This document shows, piece by piece, positions 27,770-36,210 of a stretch of DNA of 64,000 nucleotides (its first letter is position 1; each line of letters begins with the position of its first letter). A program made the translations under genes and the position numbers. This DNA comes from Caulobacterales bacterium (GTDB taxonomy: Bacteria > Pseudomonadota > Alphaproteobacteria > Caulobacterales > Aquidulcibacteraceae), in the NCBI GenBank assembly GCA_017303355.1, contig JAFLCU010000011.1, forward strand, positions 62,001 to 126,000, read 5' to 3'. Below the pieces are notes generated by a model. That model searched no databases. It had not been told where the DNA came from and worked only from the letters and a program-made list of their open reading frames with translations.

Positions 27770-27837
27770 GTGCGTTTCCTCTTTTCGCGCCAAGTGAGCA
27801 AATTTGGAGGGGTTTGTCACCGTGACGCGAGCGTCAT

Positions 27838-29064
27838 TTATGCGCCGACGCCGACAACCAAGCTGACGGTCGTTGTCGCGGAGCCGCCGATATTCAGCGT
27901 CTGGCACGTGCGCGCGCCATCCACCTGACAATCGCCCGCCCGGCCTGACACCTGTCTGGCCGCGTCGAGCGCCATGCGCACGCCGGTCGCCCCAACGGGA
28001 TGGCCGAGGCCAATCAGGCCGCCCGAGGGATTGACGGGCAACCGTCCGCCCATCGCGATGTCGCCGTTCTCAATCACCTTCCACGACTCGCCCGGCGCGG
28101 TGAGCCCCAGATGATCGATCGCCATGTACTCGGTCATGGCGAAGCAATCGTGCGTCTCGACCACATCGATCTGATCGACGGATTTCACGCCCGCGCGCCC
28201 GCGCGCGTCCTCGATCGCGCGCCGAACTTGCGGAAACACAAAGCGATCGCCCACACTGGCGCGCACCTTTGCGTCGTACGAAATCGGCGCCGAGCGGTGC
28301 CCCCATCCTTTGATCCGCGGGATCGCATCGAGCGACAACCCCCGCTTGGCGGCGTATTCGGCCGCTCGCTTCGGCGAAGCGAGAAACACGATGGCGCTGC
28401 CGTCGGTGATCTGGCCGCAATCGTTCTTGCGCGTGCGCCCTTCGACCACCGGATTGGCCACGTCATCCGCCGTGAAGCTTGCGTCCGTGAACGCCCATTT
28501 TCGCGTCTGCGCGTTCGGGTTTCGCTTCGCGTTGGTGAAATTGGTCTCCGAGATCGCCATCAGATAGCGATAATCCAAGCCGTAGCGGCGATCATATTCA
28601 TCGGCCAAGTCGGAGAAGGCGCGCGGCCAAGCGAATGGCGTATCGACATATTCGTGCCCCGCCCACGCCGCCGCGCCAAGGTTTCGCGCGGCCTGCTCGC
28701 CGGAAACATTCCGCATCTGCTCGACGCCAATGACGCAGGCGAGATCGTAACGGCCGGCTTCGATTTCCGCCGCCGCCGCCAACAGCGCGACGCTGCCCGA
28801 AGCGCACGCCGCCTCATGGCGCATCGTCGGCATGCCGTTGAAATCCGGATGCGCGAGCGCGAAGAAGCCGCCGAGCAAACCTTGCCCCGCGAACAGCTCG
28901 CCGGCGAAATTCGCGACGTGGCCGGTCTCGATATCTTTTGGCTCGAGATCAACCGCCGCGAGCCCCGCGCCCACCGTTTCCGCAAATGCGTCGGCGATTT
29001 CCCAGCCCTTGCGCGCCCAATTATCCGCGAAATCGCTTTGCCAGCCGCCCAGAATGTAGGTCAT
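27838..29064 (-). CDS. thiolase family protein (SCP2/acetyl-CoA acetyltransferase type)
   Basis: A 408-residue thiolase-fold enzyme. The nucleophile is Cys87 in HEAACASGS; VETHDCFAMTEY near residue 305 and GGLIGLGHPVGATG near residue 350 carry the other active-site residues. It resembles the SCP-x/SCP2-type thiolases that cleave or form 3-ketoacyl-CoA, often for branched or sterol-like chains, more than FadA. It is cytosolic. It begins nine bases after the carotenoid oxygenase stop, so the two are co-transcribed, and the P450 follows after 68 bases. The true substrate is unknown. Confidence 0.88.
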   Translation of the reverse strand: MTYILGGWQSDFADNWARKGWEIADAFAETVGAGLAAVDLEPKDIETGHVANFAGELFAGQGLLGGFFALAHPDFNGMPTMRHEAACASGSVALLAAAAEIEAGRYDLACVIGVEQMRNVSGEQAARNLGAAAWAGHEYVDTPFAWPRAFSDLADEYDRRYGLDYRYLMAISETNFTNAKRNPNAQTRKWAFTDASFTADDVANPVVEGRTRKNDCGQITDGSAIVFLASPKRAAEYAAKRGLSLDAIPRIKGWGHRSAPISYDAKVRASVGDRFVFPQVRRAIEDARGRAGVKSVDQIDVVETHDCFAMTEYMAIDHLGLTAPGESWKVIENGDIAMGGRLPVNPSGGLIGLGHPVGATGVRMALDAARQVSGRAGDCQVDGARTCQTLNIGGSATTTVSLVVGVGA

Positions 29065-29073
29065 CGACGCCCC

Positions 29074-30549
29074 TCAAATTGAAATGCAGCCATCGCGCAG
29101 AAACGCGCGATCGGCCCAGCAGGCGTGGGTTCCCGAGCAAATCTTATGCGGCAACGCGATGCGCGCCACCGGGCCTTCCGCGAAGCGCTTGCAATCGATC
29201 AGAACGCACTCGGACTTGCCCGTATTCTCATCGATGACGAAGCTGACGAGATAGCCATCATCTTCATCCGTCGCGCCGACGCGCGGCGCGAACGGCGCTT
29301 CGCTGCCATAGCGGCCCGGCGCCAGATCGAGCTCGATCGACTCGCCGGTCCGCAGATCGTGTTTGACGAAGCCCGAGAACAAGAACCAGCCCGGCTTCGA
29401 CTTGGTCGAATACACGTAGCGATACGGCCGCCCAGCGAAGCGCTGATTGATGGTGCCGAATTCGAGAATGCGCTCGTCGAGACGCTGCTCCTTGGTCGTG
29501 CCGTCCTTCAGATTGAAGCGCCAACGATGCAGCCTGGATTGAAACGTGTGCTCGTCCAGATGCCCCATCATGTGTTCGTAGCCGGCCGGCGCGCCCTTGA
29601 ACTTGCCCGGTTCCGGATTGCTCTGGAAATAGCCGTCGAGCACGATCTCGTCGCCGTCCTCGTACGCATTGGTCCAGTGCAGCACGAACGTCGGCGCCGC
29701 ATCGAACCAGCGAATTTCACCGTCGCCATGGCGCGGCACGATCGCGAAGCGCGACGGCAATTCACGATGCATGCGCACGACATGCGCGTTTTGCTTCAGC
29801 GCCTCGGCGTCCCAGAAAAGCGGGAAATCATTCAAGATCACGTAGTTTTCAGTGAACGCCATGTCGTGCGGCAAGCGCGGACCCGGCAGCGGCACGGGCC
29901 GATACTGCACGAGCTTATTCTCAGCATCGACAACGCCGTAATGCATGTAGGGCGCGTGCTTCGAATAATTGAAGAACATCATCTCGCCGGTGCGCTCATC
30001 CACTTTCGGATGCGCCGAAACGCCGTCGAGCGGCCCCCAAGGTGCGGCGCCCAATGTCTCCAGCGTATCCGGATCGACGAGATAGGCTTCGCCGCATTGA
30101 TAGAATGTCGCGACCGCTTTGCCTGCGTGAACCACCACATCGGTCGACGCGGAATCCTTCAAACTACCATGCGCGCCAAATCCCGGACGCCGCGAAACGC
30201 CGACGCGATCCATCAGCCCGCCCCACAGCGATCCGCCCGCCTCCTGCTCAGCCTGAAAGCAACGCGTGCGCACCCAGCGATTGCGATAGCTCGCCTTGCC
30301 CGCCGTGAAATCGATCTGATGCAACATGCCGTCGCCGTCGAACGGATGAAACCGGCCGAGCGGCTGGTGGATCTGGTTTTCAGTGTTGCGCAGATAGATG
30401 CCGTCGATATCGCGCGGGATCGCGCCTTCAATCACCTGCAGATCGATCGCATCGACCTCTTCATGCAATGGCGTCCACGCCCCGTTGAGATACGGGTGAT
30501 TGCTCGGCTTCAGCGACGTGACGATCGGCTTCTGGCGCGTGATCTGCAT
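29074..30549 (-). CDS. carotenoid cleavage / lignostilbene-type oxygenase (RPE65 family)
   Basis: A 491-residue seven-bladed propeller dioxygenase with non-haem iron. The four iron-binding histidines are readable: His180 in SAHPKVD, His228 in LPHDMAF, His291 in LHWTNAYE and His475 in SGTHACW. The family cleaves polyene or stilbene double bonds with oxygen to give aldehydes or ketones. The early VIEGAIPRDIDGIYLRNTENQ is the usual entry strand. The start at 30549 matches this. It leads the oxygenase-thiolase-P450 group. Its substrate could be an apocarotenoid, a stilbene or another isoprenoid. Confidence 0.92.
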   Translation of the reverse strand: MQITRQKPIVTSLKPSNHPYLNGAWTPLHEEVDAIDLQVIEGAIPRDIDGIYLRNTENQIHQPLGRFHPFDGDGMLHQIDFTAGKASYRNRWVRTRCFQAEQEAGGSLWGGLMDRVGVSRRPGFGAHGSLKDSASTDVVVHAGKAVATFYQCGEAYLVDPDTLETLGAAPWGPLDGVSAHPKVDERTGEMMFFNYSKHAPYMHYGVVDAENKLVQYRPVPLPGPRLPHDMAFTENYVILNDFPLFWDAEALKQNAHVVRMHRELPSRFAIVPRHGDGEIRWFDAAPTFVLHWTNAYEDGDEIVLDGYFQSNPEPGKFKGAPAGYEHMMGHLDEHTFQSRLHRWRFNLKDGTTKEQRLDERILEFGTINQRFAGRPYRYVYSTKSKPGWFLFSGFVKHDLRTGESIELDLAPGRYGSEAPFAPRVGATDEDDGYLVSFVIDENTGKSECVLIDCKRFAEGPVARIALPHKICSGTHACWADRAFLRDGCISI

Positions 30550-30627
30550 CGCGGCCTCCCTATGCGCGTTTTTCGCATTGTGGCGCATGGCGCGCGATGC
30601 GCAACACAAGCCGCGCGTGACGTTGGG

Positions 30628-31770
30628 TCAGACAGCGCTGACGCGCCCGTCCTTCACTTCAAACCGCTGCGCTCGATCGCCGAACGCCTCGAACAGATTT
30701 TCGTCCGTGCCGGTAAGCCACGCTTGGCCGGCGTTCGCCAGCAATTCATCGAACAGCGCCGCGCGGCGAATGCCGTCGAGATGCGCAGCGGCCTCATCGA
30801 TCAGAATGAGCGACGGCCCAGCGCCCGGGTCGCTCGCCAGCGCGCGCGCCTGCGCCAGCGTCAACCCAACCAGCAACGCCTTCTGCTCGCCGGTGGAGCA
30901 TTGATCGGCCGGCATGTCCTTCGCGGCGTGGCGCGCGAGCAAATCCGAACGGTGCGGCCCGTCCAGCGCGCGGCCGGCGCCCGCGTCGCGGCCGCGCACG
31001 TCGCGCAACAGCTCGGCGAAATCTTCCTCGACGTCGGCGCTGGCCGCACCGTTTTCGAAACGCGCTTCGAGCAAGCCTTCGAGTTCGAGCAGCGCTTTCG
31101 GAAAAGCGCCGTCCGGGCGCGCGTCGATCGCCGTTTGCAAACGATGCAGCGTCTCCACGCGCGCGGCCGCGATCGCCGCACCATGCGCCGACATTTCGCG
31201 CTCCAGGCCCGAGAGCCAAGACTCATCGAAATTCCGCTCGCTCAGCAGACGTTGGCGTTCACGCATGGCGCGCTCGTATGCGGCGGCGGCGTGACCGTGC
31301 TCGGACGCGCGCGCCAAGGTCAGCCGATCAAAGAATTTGCGGCGATCGCCAGCGGGGCCGGACCAGAGCCGATCCATCGCCGGCGTCAGCCATGTCATGC
31401 GCGCGGCTTCGGCGAGATCGGCCGCGGTGGCCGGCTGGCCGTCACGGCGCACGACGCGCTTGACGCCGCCTTCCGGCGTGCGCTCGGCGCCGGCGCCAAC
31501 AATTGTTTCTTCGCCGTCGAGCACAATGCGCGCGGACACCGCCCAAGGCTGCGCGCGAAATTCATCGCCCGCGCGCGCGACATCCGTGAGCGACGCCGTG
31601 CGCAAGCCGCGCCCTGGCGCGAGCATCGTCAGCGCTTCCAGAATATTGGTCTTGCCGGCGCCGTTGGGGCCGAACAAACACACCGGCCTGCCGTCAAGCC
31701 GCAGATCGAGAGCGGCGTGGTTGCGAAAATCCGTGAGCGTGAGGCGCGAGACATAGAGATTGTGCGTCAT
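30628..31770 (-). CDS. recF: DNA replication/repair protein RecF
   Basis: RecF is an SMC-like ATPase that loads RecA on gapped DNA with RecO and RecR. The 380-residue protein has the N-terminal LTLTDFRNHAALDL, Walker A GPNGAGKTN near residue 34, the LARASEHGHAAAAYERAM helix pair, the signature CSTGEQKALLVG near residue 300 and Walker B LILIDEAAAHLD near residue 330. ATG at 31770 overlaps the end of the upstream phosphodiesterase by four bases. recF close to dnaN and dnaA is a common arrangement; here one gene is wedged between recF and dnaN. Confidence 0.95.
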   Translation of the reverse strand: MTHNLYVSRLTLTDFRNHAALDLRLDGRPVCLFGPNGAGKTNILEALTMLAPGRGLRTASLTDVARAGDEFRAQPWAVSARIVLDGEETIVGAGAERTPEGGVKRVVRRDGQPATAADLAEAARMTWLTPAMDRLWSGPAGDRRKFFDRLTLARASEHGHAAAAYERAMRERQRLLSERNFDESWLSGLEREMSAHGAAIAAARVETLHRLQTAIDARPDGAFPKALLELEGLLEARFENGAASADVEEDFAELLRDVRGRDAGAGRALDGPHRSDLLARHAAKDMPADQCSTGEQKALLVGLTLAQARALASDPGAGPSLILIDEAAAHLDGIRRAALFDELLANAGQAWLTGTDENLFEAFGDRAQRFEVKDGRVSAV

Positions 31771-32750
31771 GGCGCCCGGCGTTCGGCCACGAGCGGCGCG
31801 ATAATTTCGATGCGATCGGTCGCGACGCCACCGCGCCAGCCAGCCGGCACGTGCGCAAACGCTGCCGCATCGTCCACGCCGCCGACGCCCGGCCGCTCGT
31901 CGCGATTGATCGGGCCGACAATGATCACTTGGCTGCCCGCGCGCTCCATCCGTTCGAGCAATAGATCGGGATAGCCCCAGGCCACCCAGCCATAATTCGC
32001 GGGCACGAAGATGATCGAGTTGCGGCACGCATCCGGCATCGCGCCGAACCAGCCCGTCAGCATGTAGTCCTTGGCGCAACGCATCAGCCACCGACGGCCC
32101 GTGATCTGCAAATCGGGACGCAATTCGTGCAAGCGCTCGGCCGGGCGTGCGCCATAGAAAGAAAGCCGCGCATAATCCGCGTATGGCGTTGCATCGAGGT
32201 ATTCGACGAGCAAGTCCGCTTCGTCGCGGTCGTTGCTTTTAAAATTGATCAGGAAGCGGCGCTCCGGAAACGCCGCCAGCACCTCGCGCAAGCTGCGCAT
32301 CATGCCGACGCCCTGCCCGCGCAACGGATATGTCTGGCCGCCGTCAGCGGTGTAGCCGTAGCCAAGATCAAGCGTGCGCAGATAGGCCATGCTCTGCTCG
32401 CGCGTGACACCCTGGCCATTGGTGCGGCAATCGATGGTCCAATCGTGGAAGACGGCAAACTCGCCATCAGTCGTCGGATGGATATCGATCTCGACGATGT
32501 CGGCGCCGAGATCAAATGCGGCCTGGATCGAGGGCAAGGTGTTTTCGATATAGGCGTGCGTTGGCGGATAGATGCGCTCCGCCGTGCAGGTATCGTTCTC
32601 GAGATTCTCGCGGTGATAATCCTGATGCACGCCGCGATGTGCGAGCACGGTCAGCGCGCCCTGCGGCGCGCCCCAGAATGGCGCATTGTAGAGAGCGATA
32701 GCGCCGATCGTCAGCGCCAGCGCGCCAAGAACGATCCAGCGCTTACGCAT
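31767..32750 (-). CDS. glycerophosphodiester phosphodiesterase family protein
   Basis: A 327-residue protein with one N-terminal hydrophobic segment (WIVLGALALTIGAIALY), probably a membrane anchor or uncleaved signal, and a GDPD-type TIM barrel. Motifs are LAHRG near residue 37, ENTLPSIQAAFDLGADIVEIDIH near residue 68 and VFHDW near residue 100, carrying the metal-binding Glu/Asp and catalytic His pair. Family members hydrolyse glycerophosphodiesters to glycerol 3-phosphate and alcohols. ATG at 32750 lies six bases after dnaN, and the end overlaps recF, so it is coupled within a dnaN-recF operon. Confidence 0.88.
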   Translation of the reverse strand: MRKRWIVLGALALTIGAIALYNAPFWGAPQGALTVLAHRGVHQDYHRENLENDTCTAERIYPPTHAYIENTLPSIQAAFDLGADIVEIDIHPTTDGEFAVFHDWTIDCRTNGQGVTREQSMAYLRTLDLGYGYTADGGQTYPLRGQGVGMMRSLREVLAAFPERRFLINFKSNDRDEADLLVEYLDATPYADYARLSFYGARPAERLHELRPDLQITGRRWLMRCAKDYMLTGWFGAMPDACRNSIIFVPANYGWVAWGYPDLLLERMERAGSQVIIVGPINRDERPGVGGVDDAAAFAHVPAGWRGGVATDRIEIIAPLVAERRAP

Positions 32751-32755
32751 CAAGC

Positions 32756-33871
32756 TTAGACCCTGAGCGGCATCAGCACGTAGAGCGCCAATTCATCCGC
32801 CTCGTCGCGCACAAGCGTCGGCGAACCGGAATCGGCAAGCTCGAACACGGCGGACTCGCCTTCGACCTGGCCTGTGACATCGAGCAAATATTTGGCGTTG
32901 AAGCCGATCTCCATGCCGTCGGAATCATAGTCGGCCGGTAAATCCTCGGTGGCGACGCCCGCGTCCGGATTGTTCACCGTCAGCGTGATCTTGTCTTTCT
33001 CGAGCGCCAAACGCACCGAGCGCGAACGCTCGGCCGAAACAGTGGCGACGCGATCAACGGCCTCGGCGAACGCCTTGTTATCGACCTTCAGTTTCTTCGA
33101 ATTGTTCTTCGGAATAACGCGCGCGTATTCCGGGAACGAGCCGTCGATCAGTTTCGACGTCAGCACCGCGTCACCCAGTGCGAAGCGAATCTTCTGCGGC
33201 GACACCGCGATCTCGACCATGTCGGACGCGTCATCGAGCAGGCGCTTCAGCTCGTTGATGGTTTTGCGCGGCACGATCACGCCGGGCATGCCCGTCGCGC
33301 CCTTCGGCGCATTGGCGTCGGCCAGCGCCAGACGGTGACCATCGGTGGCGACGGCGCGCAGTTTCGCGCCATCCGATTCCACCGTGTGGAAGAAGATGCC
33401 GTTCAGATAATAGCGCGTCTCTTCCGTCGAGATCGCGAAGCGCGTCTTGTCGATCAGGCGCGAGAGGTCAGTCGGCTCGATCTCGAAACGCGTATCGAAA
33501 CCGTCGGACGGCATCGACGGAAAATCGCCGGCCGGCAAAATCGGCAGATGCAGACGCGACTTGCCCGCCGACAAAAACAAGCGCGGATCATCGCCGGCGG
33601 CATCGAGCTTCACCGCCGAACCATCAGGCAGCTTGCGCACGAAATCATAGAGATAGTTCGCTGGCGCCGTGGTCTGACCGCCGCGCTCGACCTCTGCATG
33701 CGCCGATTCCGAAATCTCGATATCGAGATCGGTGGCGGTGAGCCGCAGACTATCACCCTGCGCCGAGAGCAACACGTTCGACAGGATCGGGATCGTGTTC
33801 CGGCGTTCAACGACGCTTTGCACGTGATTGAGCGCTTTAAGGAGCGACGAGCGCTCGATGGTCAGCCGCAT
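32756..33871 (-). CDS. dnaN: DNA polymerase III subunit beta (sliding clamp)
   Basis: The beta clamp encircles DNA and tethers replication enzymes. The 371-residue protein begins MRLTIERSSLLKALNHVQSV and shows RRNTIPILSNVLLSA near residue 25, NGIFFHT near residue 155, ATDGHRLALA near residue 170, IDGSFPEYARVIP near residue 240 and the final YVLMPLRV, which ends as canonical clamps do. Three domains of about 120 residues are implied by length. dnaA lies 171 bases upstream on the same strand, with a strong hairpin between. Confidence 0.97.
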   Translation of the reverse strand: MRLTIERSSLLKALNHVQSVVERRNTIPILSNVLLSAQGDSLRLTATDLDIEISESAHAEVERGGQTTAPANYLYDFVRKLPDGSAVKLDAAGDDPRLFLSAGKSRLHLPILPAGDFPSMPSDGFDTRFEIEPTDLSRLIDKTRFAISTEETRYYLNGIFFHTVESDGAKLRAVATDGHRLALADANAPKGATGMPGVIVPRKTINELKRLLDDASDMVEIAVSPQKIRFALGDAVLTSKLIDGSFPEYARVIPKNNSKKLKVDNKAFAEAVDRVATVSAERSRSVRLALEKDKITLTVNNPDAGVATEDLPADYDSDGMEIGFNAKYLLDVTGQVEGESAVFELADSGSPTLVRDEADELALYVLMPLRV

Positions 33872-33933
33872 TGCCCTCTTCCCGTCCCCATGGCCCGCCC
33901 CCCGGTCAACGACGCAAGAGGGCCAGATACGAA

Positions 33934-33965
33934 TACCCCCCGCGAGTCGCGGCTCGCGGGGGGTA
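33934..33965. other. perfect 13-base hairpin between dnaA and dnaN
   Basis: TACCCCCCGCGAG and CTCGCGGGGGGTA pair perfectly around a six-base loop. There is no T-run on the minus strand, so it is not a standard intrinsic terminator; it may act in RNA stability or Rho-assisted termination between dnaA and dnaN. A weaker repeat (AAGCCCT...AGGGTTT) lies at about 34003-34015. Confidence 0.6.
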
Positions 33966-34042
33966 GGAAAGTAGCAGAAGCCGCGCGAACCCCAAGCCCT
34001 CTTTACAAGGGTTTGGGATCGTTTCCGGCGGGCCGCCCAGGA

Positions 34043-35509
34043 CTAGGGCTCGCGGCGGATCGCGCGCGCCAGCGCTTCGATCTCGGCCTTCACGCTGGGA
34101 TCGGTTTCGACCAGCTGCGCAATGCGGTCGCGGGCGTACATAATGGTTGTGTGATCAAAACCGCCGAAGCGCGCGCCGATATCCGGCAGCGACGCGTGCG
34201 TCATCCGGCAGGCGAGGAACATCGCGATCTGGCGCGGACGCGCGATCGAGTGACGCCGCGTGCGCTCCAACAATTGCTGGACGTTCATGTTGAAGTGGCG
34301 AGCCACGACCTTCTGCACCAACTGAACGGTAATGCGTCGCTCCGATGCATCCGACAATTTGCTTTGCAGAGCGTTGGCGGCGGCTTCTAGCGTCACTGTT
34401 GTCCCTCCAGAGAGTTTGGATTCGATGAGTAGTTGGCACACCGCGCCATCCAGCTCGCGGCCGGTGACATGCATCCGCTCAGCGATCATGTCGAGCGCTT
34501 CTGGCGCCACACTGAAGCCTGCGTTTGCACGTGCGTGGTGCGCGACACGGGTTTCCAGAATACGGCGGCGCAAAGCCGCATCGGGCTCGGTAATTTCGGA
34601 TGACGCGGCGCCTTTCAAGCGCGCGCGCAGCGTATCGTCGAGGCCTTCGAGGCCTTCGGCGCCGTGATTGGCGGCGAGAATCACTTGGCCGCCACGGCGC
34701 GTGAGGTCGTTGAACGTGTCGAACGCTTCTTCCTGCGTCGCGCGCTTACCGCAGATGCGATGAAAATCGTCGATGATGAGCAGGTCCGGCGCACGGACCA
34801 TTTCCTTGAACGACGAAGAGTCGCGCTTCTTGTGCAGCGCCGATTGGAACGACTCGAGAAATTCCTGCCCCGTCATCATCAGCACGTTGCGGCCTTGCGC
34901 GATCGCGCATTGCTCGATGGCGGTGAGCAGGTGCGTCTTGCCGCAGCCTGGCGGTGAGTGAACCAGCCACACCGGGAAGCTCGCGCCCAGGCGCTGCGCG
35001 ATCATCTGCGCGACAGTGTAGGCGTGCTCGTTCGACTTGCTGACGCAGAAGGTGTCGAAGCTGAAGGATTGCGTGGGCAGCCCGTCGATACGGACGGTCG
35101 GCGCGTCGGCGGCCATGGGCCGCGCGTCCTCGATGCGCGCATCCGCCAGGCAGCGAACCTCCTCCGGAATTTCGTTTTCCAGGAGAATCTCGACCGAACC
35201 CATGTCCGGCAGATAGACGCGCATGCGCGCCTCCAGCCGGTGCTGGATCTGCTGGCGCAGCCGCTCCTTGGCGAGTTGCGAGGTGGTCCGGAACAGCAGC
35301 GCGCCGTTCCAATCCGCCACCAGTTTGAGATCGTTGACGTAGGACCGGAACATGTCCGCGCCCAGCTCAACCCCTAGTTCTTTGCGCACCTGCTCATAGG
35401 CCTGCGCCGCACTTAGACCCGCCGACTCGCGGCGGGCCGTTTCTTCTCCGTGATCCATGCCAACCCCTGCAAGAATCTTGGTTAATTCCAGCCCCTGAAC
35501 GGCAGGCAC
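34043..35509 (-). CDS. dnaA: chromosomal replication initiator protein DnaA (divergent)
   Basis: DnaA binds origin boxes, melts DNA and loads helicase. The 488-residue reading has a domain I-like N-terminus, the AAA+ domain (TFDTF entry near 151; Walker A SPPGCGKTH at 185-193; Walker B LLIIDDFH at 243-250; KRATQEEAFDTFNDL) and domain IV with LPDIGARFGGFDHTTIMYA at 441-459. Two key positions differ from the norm: the first Walker A glycine is Ser185, and the usual Arg of the GGRDHTT box is Phe451. The start is GTG at 35509 behind AGGAG; ATG at 35458 is an alternative. It lies next to rpsT and dnaN, which supports DnaA. Confidence 0.9.
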   Translation of the reverse strand: MPAVQGLELTKILAGVGMDHGEETARRESAGLSAAQAYEQVRKELGVELGADMFRSYVNDLKLVADWNGALLFRTTSQLAKERLRQQIQHRLEARMRVYLPDMGSVEILLENEIPEEVRCLADARIEDARPMAADAPTVRIDGLPTQSFSFDTFCVSKSNEHAYTVAQMIAQRLGASFPVWLVHSPPGCGKTHLLTAIEQCAIAQGRNVLMMTGQEFLESFQSALHKKRDSSSFKEMVRAPDLLIIDDFHRICGKRATQEEAFDTFNDLTRRGGQVILAANHGAEGLEGLDDTLRARLKGAASSEITEPDAALRRRILETRVAHHARANAGFSVAPEALDMIAERMHVTGRELDGAVCQLLIESKLSGGTTVTLEAAANALQSKLSDASERRITVQLVQKVVARHFNMNVQQLLERTRRHSIARPRQIAMFLACRMTHASLPDIGARFGGFDHTTIMYARDRIAQLVETDPSVKAEIEALARAIRREP

Positions 35510-35857
35510 ACGTCTCCTGTTCGAGCCGAATGACCCTTTCGGCCCGATGCCTCGGCATCGGTGTCACTGAAGCGTCGAACAGCGAGTGTGCTCGCCGGAC
35601 AAGCGAAACGATGCTCCGTTCTGGGGTGGAAATCAATAGGGCCGAGGGGCCTAGTTTTTTATGATTTGGTAACTATCCACAACTGAATTTAGTTCGTTGT
35701 TTTTGTTATATTTTTTGGAATAGGAACGAATGTCGCACCGTTCCGTACGCGGATGATTATTCACCGCTTTTCAACAGCGCTGTCATCGATCTGAAATGTG
35801 AGGATTCACAAGTTGTTGGACGCCCAAAACGGGCGCCAACGGGCCGCGAAAGCGGCC
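35510..35857. promoter_or_regulatory. dnaA-rpsT spacer: dnaA leader/promoter and candidate replication origin
   Basis: The longest gene-free stretch in the window. The part next to dnaA holds a perfect palindrome (CCGATGCC-TC-GGCATCGG, 35544-35561). An AT-rich block lies at 35653-35724. DnaA-box-like sequences compared with TTATCCACA are CTATCCACA at 35673-35681 (8 of 9), TTATTCACC at 35757-35765 and TTTTCAACA at 35768-35776 (7 of 9 each). One GANTC site (GATTC) lies at 35803. Just after rpsT, on the minus strand, two small hairpins (35842-35857 and 35821-35835) may end the rpsT transcript. No open frame was seen. An origin here is inference; in many relatives it lies near hemE instead. Confidence 0.5.
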
Positions 35858-36130
35858 TTACTTTTTCGCGGAAAGCACGGCCACGCGCTTGGAGAGGCGC
35901 GAAACCTTCCGGCTGGCGAGGTTCTTGTGAACAACGCCCTTCTTGGCGGCGCGCATGGTTTGCGATTCCGCCGCGCGCAGCGCTTCCGCCGCAACCTTGG
36001 CGTCGCCCGTGGCGATCGCCTCTTCCACCGAGCGCCAGGTCGACCGCATGCGAGTGCGACGCGCCTTGTTCACCGCCGTACGGCGGGCAATGACGCGGTT
36101 GGCCTTCTTTGCGGACTTGGTGTTCGCCAT
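35858..36130 (-). CDS. rpsT: 30S ribosomal protein S20
   Basis: S20 is a small basic ribosomal protein that binds 16S rRNA in the 30S body. The 90-residue sequence [17 protein letters not shown], continuing through [16 protein letters not shown] and ending [10 protein letters not shown], is a full-length match to bS20. Its location just upstream of dnaA on the same strand is conserved in many alphaproteobacteria. ATG at 36130. Nothing is unusual in the protein itself. Confidence 0.97.
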   Translation of the reverse strand: MANTKSAKKANRVIARRTAVNKARRTRMRSTWRSVEEAIATGDAKVAAEALRAAESQTMRAAKKGVVHKNLASRKVSRLSKRVAVLSAKK

Positions 36131-36210
36131 GTGTCGGTGGTCCAGATTGACTTTGGTTTCGGTAACGGAAGCGCGGGGTGATAGCCGGTGAGCAAGCCCG
36201 CGTCAAATAC

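Noticed and set aside
29125..31974. A 949-codon open frame on the plus strand opposite the carotenoid oxygenase and recF
   Set aside because: It is antisense to well-identified genes; its sequence is rich in Arg, Ala, His and Glu as expected from the shadow of GC-rich codons, with no recognisable domain.
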